DNA from: Symsagittifera roscoffensis
Lineage: Eukaryota; Xenacoelomorpha; Acoela; Convolutidae
Direction: 5' to 3'
Assembly (NCBI RefSeq): GCF_963678635.1
Contig: NC_087063.1
Location: 69,959,617 to 70,023,616 of the forward strand
DNA: 64,000 bases
The notes under the pieces are model-generated. The model did no database searches, was not told the DNA's origin, and was given only the letters and a program-made list of their open reading frames with translations. Positions 56,749-64,000 of the stretch are shown piece after piece (the stretch's first letter is position 1; each line of letters starts with the position of its first letter). The translations under genes and the position numbers were made by a program.

Positions 56749-59700
56749 TCACTGTACTCGAGACACAATATGAGTAAGCGCAAGGAACGAGAAAGAAGGG
56801 TAGCATTCAGTGAACTTTGTTTTCTGAACGCGTTCTGTCTTGAAGGTATCAGCGGCCAGACGAAGATGATTCTTGAAAATGAAGTTAACTCCATAGGCGA
56901 CAGAAACGCCTGTCGTCGCCACCATATGAATCATATTCGCTGGCATGATTAAACCTTGTCGCGCTTTCAGCGTGACAGCTTGGCACCCTCCCATATTCAA
57001 GCCTTCATGGGAACCGAAGAAAAATTTCCTTCGGGGCTGCTGCAGGAACTGGTTGAAGAGATCCTGGTTGATGCTCGTCGGGGCTATCAAGAAGAACGTC
57101 TTACATCCTTTCAGTAGAATATAGAGGACTGATGTGCTGGAAAAATCTTGGTGGAACATTGTCACAGCGCCATCTTGAGAAATGAGAAGAAAGTTGGACT
57201 CTTTATTGGGCCGATATGCTGCGGGCAAACTTTTTGAATGAATGTGTCCCAGCGAGGTACTCGATAGGAATGACGGTTGTGTAAATTTTGTGATTTTTTG
57301 ATGTGCGGCATCAGCGTCAATAATGTTGTAAAACATGGGAGGTGTTTTTCTGAACAACTGATCCACCTCTTTTCCATCAATTATCCTTGTTTGTTCCTGG
57401 AATGGTTCAATACTATAACTTAGTAAGAAATTAGAAATTGAATTGAAAAAATTTCGGAAAATCATCCAGAGACATTTCAACCTCAACTTTCAGTGAATGA
57501 ATGAATGACGGTCATGATAAAAATTTTATACTGGCAACCTTTGTTGGCAAATCTTTTGAAAAGAAAGCGTACTAAAGCGTTAGTAGTACTAACCCTGAAA
57601 TTCGAGTCGTACGAGCGGAGGGTTAATGGTTTTTTGTAACCTTCCAATAGACGCTTCACGACGTTTGGGTTGTCGAGGAGTGATTGTGACACTTTTGACG
57701 TGAAGCCGTTGAATCGAAAGGCGTCAGGAACAAAAACAGCATATTCTGAGTTCAAAAACTCTGCTTCCTGTAGGGCACTTTCGATATGTCGCGCTTCAAC
57801 TGTCCTTACCAACGATTTCGCGATTTTTACCTGTGAACATAATTTTTTTCTGTGTGAAACACTTTTCATTTTTTACGAAAATGAAGAAAACTCACGCAGG
57901 ATAACACTCTTCGTAAATCTTGGATAGTCGTGAAGCTCTCCAGTTGCCTCAAATGCAATATGCGTGAGTCTCTCGGCAAGACGATCTTTACAGAAGGCCA
58001 GATAGAAGCGGCCTTAGAATCCACTCTAGTCTGTTTTGCTTGCTGAAAAAAGGAAGTAAGTGGGTAGTTTGTCCGGGTGAGTCAAACCCATTTGAAAAAA
58101 CCCAAAGAACCAGCGTTGTGACTTCATTTAAAAAAATTAACTCCATTCTTCATTCAAGAAATATCATATTTCTATTTCTATCATAAATAATGATTATTTT
58201 CACTAAACGTGCCAAAATTCTGTACTTTTGAACAAATTTTTTTGAGCTTTTGAGAACGATAAAAAAGTTGTAGGTTGTGACTTCATTTAAAAAAATTAAC
58301 TCCATTCTTCATTCAAGAAATATCATATTTCTATTTCTATCATAAATAATGATTATTTTCACTAAACGTGCCAAAATGCTGTACTTTTGAACAAATTTTT
58401 TCGAGCTTTTGAGAACGATAAAAAAGTTGTAGGCATTGGCCTGTGATAAAAATTGGCAATGTTTTGTCATTTGACACTGGATTCCGGGCCTTATGGCTAA
58501 GGGTTTGAACATGAATTCCGAGATCAATTTTTTGCATAGTTGACAGCATTCGAAAGTGCCATGGATTCCGGGCCTAATGAATATCTCTCCGGAATCCATG
58601 GCACTTTCGAATGCTGTCAACTAGGCAAGGAATTGATCTCGGAATTCATGTTCAAACCTTTAGCCATGAGCCCCGGAATCCAGTGTCAAATGACAAAACA
58701 TTGCCAATTTTTATCACAGGCCAATGCCTACAACTTTTTTATCGTTCTCAAAAGCTCGAAAAAATTTGTTCAAAAGTACTGGATTTTGGCACGTTTAGTG
58801 AGAATAATTTTTCTTGAATGAAGAATGGAGTTCATTTTTTCACAGTTCACAGGCCTACAATTTTTTTATCGTTCTCAAAAGCTCGAAAAATTTTGTGAAT
58901 TTTTCGAGATTAATGATTAACAAGGTTACCTTGTTTGCAGTTGAACTTTGCTGTTCTTCTGTATCAAGAAGATTCAAGTTGAACTTAAAGACATCCCCAA
59001 CTTCAGAGTCAACTTCAGCTGTTTCAAACAGTTCTTCCTCTTCAAGAGGAAGCTTTTCCTGTGCAGTTCCCGGACTTTTCGTAGAACTCGTTGAAGGTTC
59101 TTCTTCCTCTTCCAGTGGAAGTTCAGCATTTTCTTGGTTCACTGAACAAGATGTTGTTGGCAACATTTGTGCTGTTCCTGCCTGTGGAGAACTCGTTGAA
59201 GGTTCTTCTTCCTCTTCCAGTGGAAGTTCAGCATTTTCTTGGTTCACTGAACAGGATGTTGTTGGCAACATTTGTGCTGTTCCTGCCAGTGGAGAACTCG
59301 TTGATTTTTTTTGGCTTGTTGAAGTTGACTGGGCAAATAAAACACCTGGGAGTCAACTGCGTCCATGTCTAAACACAACTTGTCTATATTGACTATGACT
59401 TCCGAAGTTTGTCCAAAATCTTACATAACAAAAAAAATTGGTTGAAAATCATGTTCAACCTTCAAGTTGCAATTGATTATTTTATTATTTTATTTTATTT
59501 CAGTCACTAAAATAGCGGTTATTTTTTATTGCGAAATTATTTTTTTCAGTTGGCCAAAAGCAACCCAGGGCCTGAGGGCTAAGAAAACCTTACCAAACCG
59601 AAACTCTTCGTCTTCAAACTGCTTGCTTCGACGTCTATCAGCCAGGGAAAACGCTTTTTTGCAGCCTTTCCATGTTCTCACGACTGCATCAAAGTTTGTT

Positions 59701-60514
59701 CGTGTTGGCGCCAGAAAATTTGCTTCGACTCCTCGTACACGATTGCTCCTGATTTTGTTCCAGCAGTAGGGACTCAATGCATGTTCAGCAACTGCATAGA
59801 TGTCCGCGAACCAAGAAGATTCGGGCACACCGCAAAACATGCATCGGAGCATGCTCTCCCGTTTGACCTGTTTAGCTCGGCAAACGTTTAGTCTTCTGTG
59901 GCGGTTGAGCGTGCCGGTAGAGTGAAAGACTTTACGACATTCTAAAAAAGTTATAGTTTATCACTGATATATCATGGGATGATGGAAGCAAAATTCTAAT
60001 GATTATTGATTAATAACATGATGTAATTTAATTACAGTACTGGCTTCTGGAAAAACCAATAAAAGTTTTGTTGATTACCAGGTTACATGCATGCCATTTT
60101 CCTGTAAATATCGGTTGTTCTAATATGGTTGATTTCAGTGATTCGTCACGAATTCGTGAATTACGAATTCATTCACGACAATGATTCGTGACGGTCACAA
60201 AACGGTTTCAGTAATTTAGTATAACTCGGTTATACGGGCCGTATCATGACAATGATTGTCACACTTGACGGTCAATATTTCAGTATTTAAATAATTTATT
60301 TTTCTTTATAATGCAATCTAGAGGTTTTTGTCAATCAAAAAATCAATCAAATGAACTTTAAATTCACTCAAAAACACAAAGTGTATTTTATTTAAGACCA
60401 ATCATAACTGTAGTTCAACTGAATGATGGTTTAACCATTCTAATTTACACTTAATTATTATAATTACTTACCATTGCAGGTTTTGTCAGTTTCTCTTCTC
60501 TGATGATTTGGCAT
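56749..60514 (-). CDS. Zinc-finger/acidic-repeat/JmjC protein, KDM2/7-type demethylase candidate
   Basis: Six exons join in frame (60514-60472, 59941-59589, 59328-58930, 58042-57896, 57830-57594, 57486-56749), giving 638 aa. Two fingers open the protein: C13-C16-H29-C35 (CNECRKVFHSTGTLNRHRRL) and C48-C51-H68-C74, both with unusual H-X5-C ends. Residues 133-265 hold a 35-aa acidic repeat (AELPLEEEEEPSTSS) twice and partly a third time. The JmjC core has FHQDF (His505, Asp507), GCKTFFLIAP (2-oxoglutarate-type Lys near 522) and NMIHMV (His580), so the iron triad is complete. JmjC enzymes of this type remove methyl groups from histones; the substrate is inference. The junction at 57487 is uncertain: another frame there (EMSLDDFPKFFQ) looks more family-like but hits a stop. 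Confidence 0.8.
58115..58432. repeat. 159-bp tandem duplication in a JmjC-gene intron
   Basis: Units 58115-58273 and 58274-58432 both begin GTTGTGACTTCATTTAAAAA and end AAAAAAGTTGTAG; they differ at only a few bases. They adjoin the left arm of the foldback. Confidence 0.85.
58350..58815. repeat. Foldback element with GGAATCC core in a JmjC-gene intron
   Basis: It is a long inverted repeat centred near 58580. The arms contain CATGAATTCCGAGATCAA/TTGATCTCGGAATTCATG, CATTCGAAAGTGCCATGGA and the CCGGAATCC words near the turn. The two strands therefore encode nearly the same roughly 90-codon frame in mirror image, which is an artefact of the symmetry. It lies in the 887-bp intron between the acidic and the next exon. 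Confidence 0.85.
59075..59290 (-). repeat. 105-bp coding repeat (acidic repeat of the JmjC protein)
   Basis: Two nearly identical 105-bp units encoding 35 residues each, plus a partial third. Near identity at DNA level points to recent expansion within the exon. Confidence 0.85.
60135..60200. repeat. Nested palindromes in the first JmjC-gene intron
   Basis: GATTCGTCACGAATTCGTGA and GAATTCATTCACGACA with TGATTCGTGACGG form overlapping inverted words centred on GAATTC. They may be the tip of a small inverted-repeat element or binding sites. Confidence 0.5.
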
Positions 60515-61034
60515 TTCTTACTGAAAATAAGAAATTTAACTTGTAACAATCGTTGAATTTAAATTCAACTTCGAAAGTTTGAAGGTGGATTTTAATCTTC
60601 GCTGCGATAAACGAATAAATGAAAAATAATTGAAACAATGTTATCAATAACTTTTCGCCGACAAGAAAGTTACGAGAAAAGACACGAGAAATTTATATAC
60701 TATTCCTGCCGTTTCAAAGCTCATGTGACTAACTAAACGTGTGTGTGAATAACAATGCACTGCCACGTGTTTCAGAGAAACTTTCTCAGAGAAACGGATT
60801 TATTGCTATGGTAACAGAGAAAGCATTGGACAAGTGTGCTAAATTACTGTAAACTACTGATTTTGATATAGGCCGTTTTTTTGCAATAATTTATTTTGTG
60901 TAATCTCAAAAAAGTTGGGTGCCGAAATCCGAGGACTGAATTCTTTTCTGGCCCGGAATCCGGGACAAAGCCTTTTTAACAGTTACGAACTAGTAGCACT
61001 GTACTACTAGTACATCATGTAGCAATTACATAAA

Positions 61035-61100
<66 letters not shown>

Positions 61101-61425
61101 ATATATATATATATCATACTTGAAGTAACTTACATGGACTTGAAGTCCACTGTAGACTGGACTGAGTATATAATATATTATATGATTAATATGAATACTA
61201 TTATACTATAATATTATACTAATATTACTAATATATACTAATATTGATACTATAACTATTATACTATCATAGTATGATATATATTAATATGTATATGATG
61301 TAATTAATCTTTATTGATGGACAAAACTAGGAAGGACAAAACTAAATTGCACGTCACTGTCAACTTTTGAAAACGGTTTTAGTGGAAATTAAGATAATAA
61401 AAAAATTGAAAGACAAATGAAAAAG
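60515..61425. promoter_or_regulatory. Upstream region of the JmjC gene with palindromes and TA repeat
   Basis: An acceptor (TTATTTTCAG) lies only six bases before the JmjC start codon, so a 5' untranslated exon or trans-splicing is likely. The CCCGGAATCCGGGAC motif recurs near 60950. A TA dinucleotide run fills about 61038-61115, and 61150-61280 is made of TATACTAATAT-like words. No gene is visible. Confidence 0.5.
61038..61115. repeat. (TA)n microsatellite
   Basis: About 35 TA dinucleotides, with one short interruption (AATT) near 61094. Confidence 0.95.
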
Positions 61426-64000
61426 TTATAAAGCGGATTCTTCGCATTTGGATTTTCTAAATTTTCGCAGTGAACTAATGGCCGAAACATTTTCTTCAGT
61501 TTTTTTGCCTCCACATTGATCCATTAACAATGGGCGGACATCATTGACGTTTATCTTTCTGAAACTTGATCCTGGCTGTAAAATATAGTTTTCAGGATCA
61601 AGAACACAATCAGATTTGATTGTATCAAAAATAAATTGAGCTTTGAGGAACTGAAAATCGCCTCCAGCAAAAAGCTCACAAATTAAAGCTGCCTGTGATT
61701 TTTTTCGTATTCCTTTCGAGTTTCTTCGCTCTCCATTTTCACTGTTACAATCAGACGTTCCACTTTCACTTTGAATCTTTTTCTTTTTTGTTTGGCCCTT
61801 TCTAAGCGTCGTGTAGAATTCATCAACTTCTTCCGTTGTCATAGTTCCAATTGAAAGATCGGTTTCGTCCCTCAAAACTATGTAACAATGCGGGGTTTTG
61901 GAGTGTGAATATAAGAGAGTCTCTGCTGTGTCTTTTCGGTAAACAGAACCCCCATGTTCCTTGATCCACTTTTCCATCATAAGTTGGGCTGTTAGACGAG
62001 GCACGTGTCTGTTTCCTCCATCAACTGCAGGGGTTCCAGCAAACGAGCCCAGTACGTAAAATCTCATCCCAGTTAACATCTTATTCTTCGCACGCACTTC
62101 TCCGACAGCAATACGAGGATTCGGTACTGCGTCGATGCATATTTCCAGATAAGTTTGTCCTAATGACACGTTGAAAACACTCGTAAGATTCGCTAAAACG
62201 TCAGGCACTTCTTTTTCTGCTTTAGTACGTTGAAGGAGCTTGCAAAAAGAGAAAAAACTTTCAAGAAAAAGTGGATCATGATTACACATTTTTCCGCCTC
62301 CACGCATTGTTCTTGTATGAAAATCTTTGCTGGCGTGATGGTTAGATTTTTCTAGACCTTCGCAAATGTGGTTCCACGGGGACACCACGAAGTTTCCTTC
62401 AACAATTTGCGGAATAGTCACCAGCTTGAGTTTGTATGGCGTCAGTCCGTGTTCTGCGAATAATAGTAAAGAAGTTTGATAGTAGGTTTCCGCCCAAAAA
62501 TTGAAATCAATTACGTTAAAACTCTCCTTAGAACTTCTCAAGATAGTAATACAACGGTTCAAGCTTTTTCTCAAAAGTTCGCTTGCATCCAGAGTCGTTA
62601 TAGAAAGTTTTCCTTTCGCTTTAGGGTCCTCTTTCGTGAACAAAATTGGATGCAATACTTTGAGGACATCAATGGAATTTGCGACGGTTTTATCTGAGGT
62701 ACCGCTAACTATTTCATCGCACCACACTCCATCATATAGGTCGGTTATTGTTCCAAACTTGGCATCCTAAATTGTAACATTGTAAATTGTAACATTGTAA
62801 AATTGAAATTATGAGGATACATTAAAATGGTAATTTAGCATACCTTCAACTCCTCTTTGTCCGCGATAACAGTTAAGGCACCACTTCCAGATAACGATAC
62901 CGCTCCAACAGTTCCAACTTGTTGCGCATTTTTCGCAGTTCTTGTAAATTGGAAGACGGGTCTCTTGGCATCACGACTTGACAGATTCTGTTCAAAGCGG
63001 TGAAGAAACTCCATTTCGAACGGTTTTTTGTCGTTGATAATTTTTTGAGCCATTTTTCTCAGGTCACTTTCAACGCATCGAGTGAGCATGTGCGTGGCAT
63101 CTGGGCAAATGCATCTCACGTCATTAAGGAAAACTAGAGAAGTTTCAGGAATATTCGTGCGAAATGGAATATTTACATCCGTTCTTCGACCAGTTATTTT
63201 GTCGCAATGGGAAGGTAGAAAACGTTCGTCTTCTACATAAAGTGCCATCTTAGAAGGGTAATCTGTAGACAGGTCGTTTCCGGAGCCCAGTATCAGTCGA
63301 TGGAGAAACGGGGTATCTCCACTGTACGTCAATTTTGCTCCCAAATTTTTCAACTGATTTGTTTGCTGGAATAACCACCCTGACACTTGACATCCGACAA
63401 CACTCGGTCCCAAGTTCAACTCCATCGCAAACCTTGAGTCTTTTCCTCGATAAGCTAAAAAATCATTTTAGTCTCAAATTGAGAAAAAAACTTGTGAAGA
63501 AATGATTTTAAAATGATTTTAGAAAAAGGAGTACCTGCGAAGCAGAAGACGCTCGTAGCAGATTGGGCGCTAATATCTTCAGAAAGTAGTCTAAAAGCCA
63601 TTCTCGTAACTTCTGTGCCACCAATTTCACAACCGTCACCCCAAATATCGACTTTAACGTTGTTTATGTTTTCTGTTTTAAACAATAGAAAAACAGCTAG
63701 TTGTATCCATGCAACCAAGTCCGTTCTGAATCCAGAGAAGGACTTCTGTGGTTTGCACAAGGCCAAAAAGTGATTTACAAGGCTTGCAGTTGATCGTTGG
63801 ACATTTCTCATTGAGGGTACTAAATTATGTCCGAGGCCAATCAGTTGTAGTCTATTCCGGATAATGTTGATCACTTCTTCTACGTTTCCAGTTTTACAAG
63901 CGATGCCCAAGCAAAACTCAAAATCCTTCGTTGAACCTCTTTTAGAAAATAGTTCCATCGCCAAAACTCGTAAGACATTTGTGTCATTCTTTCTATACCC
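61426..64000 (-). CDS. Transposase-like protein fused to a BRCT-like domain (N-terminus outside window)
   Basis: Exons 64000-63535 (continuing beyond the window), 63454-62844 and 62766-61426 join in frame, giving 805 aa so far. The first part has features of an RNase-H-fold transposase: VDIWGDGCEIGG, YSGDTPFLHRLI, CPDATHMLTRCVE, then GLEKSNHHASKDFHTRTMRGGG. This spacing of Asp and Glu suggests a D-D-E triad, as in KDZ-type elements, but the family is uncertain. From about 62076 to 61858 follows MRFYVLGSF, KWIKEHGGSVYRK and HCYIVL, the pattern of a BRCT domain, and later a LDPENYIL block. The basic linker KGQTKKKKIQ could be a nuclear signal. BRCT domains bind phosphopeptides or DNA ends in repair. 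The frame is open throughout, so the gene looks intact. Confidence 0.7.

Noticed and set aside
58309-58821. Two similar roughly 100-codon frames on opposite strands
   Set aside because: They are the same sequence read twice because of the inverted repeat; no start context or motif supports a gene.

Overview
The window looks like AT-rich nuclear DNA of an invertebrate animal. The reasons are several multi-exon genes with short GT-AG introns (about 60-220 bp, some longer and packed with repeats), a trypsin-family gene, SET and JmjC chromatin genes, and a dense mix of Polinton/Maverick, non-LTR, Ty3/gypsy and satellite DNA. I cannot name the species. Most long open frames in the left three quarters are mobile-element remains; the intact genes lie on the right.

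1-31.5 kb is an array of Polinton (Maverick) DNA. A copy with both terminal inverted repeats runs from about 16647 to 31498 (14.9 kb). From left to right it has decayed minus-strand genes for a protein-primed family B DNA polymerase, a Ser-rich protein of unknown role, a jelly-roll capsid protein, a Gly-rich minor virion protein, two small conserved Polinton proteins and a packaging ATPase. No integrase was found. Two extra left ends of the element (2743-7905 and 9155-15396) lie upstream, each preceded by the same non-LTR relic. The middle one is a recombinant: its left half matches the full copy and its right half matches the first head almost base for base. This is what one unequal crossover inside the polymerase gene would leave.

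31.5-43.5 kb is repeat country. It holds blocks rich in GATTATAAT, a 480 bp foldback built from AAACCGCTC words, a 69 bp minisatellite, and several copies of a family ending in a CCCTGATACGAGCAG-like word. Two exons of a trypsin-type protease (catalytic Asp and Ser regions) are separated by about 3.4 kb of these repeats. 44.5-49.6 kb holds a decayed, rearranged Ty3/gypsy element on the minus strand.

49.7-64 kb is different: four apparently real genes related to chromatin or transposition. They are a 698-aa SET methyltransferase-like protein (minus), a divergent unknown protein (plus) sharing a 374-bp promoter region that contains a perfect 67-bp-arm palindrome, a 638-aa protein with two zinc fingers, acidic repeats and a JmjC domain (minus), and a protein cut by the window edge that joins a transposase-like region to a BRCT-like domain (minus). 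A GGAATCC-centred repeat was noticed only in this segment, in introns and between genes. A histone-mark writer, an eraser and a transposase-like BRCT protein side by side is the most interesting feature of the window. It could be a gene cluster of the host or the cargo of a large element; the sequence shown does not decide which.
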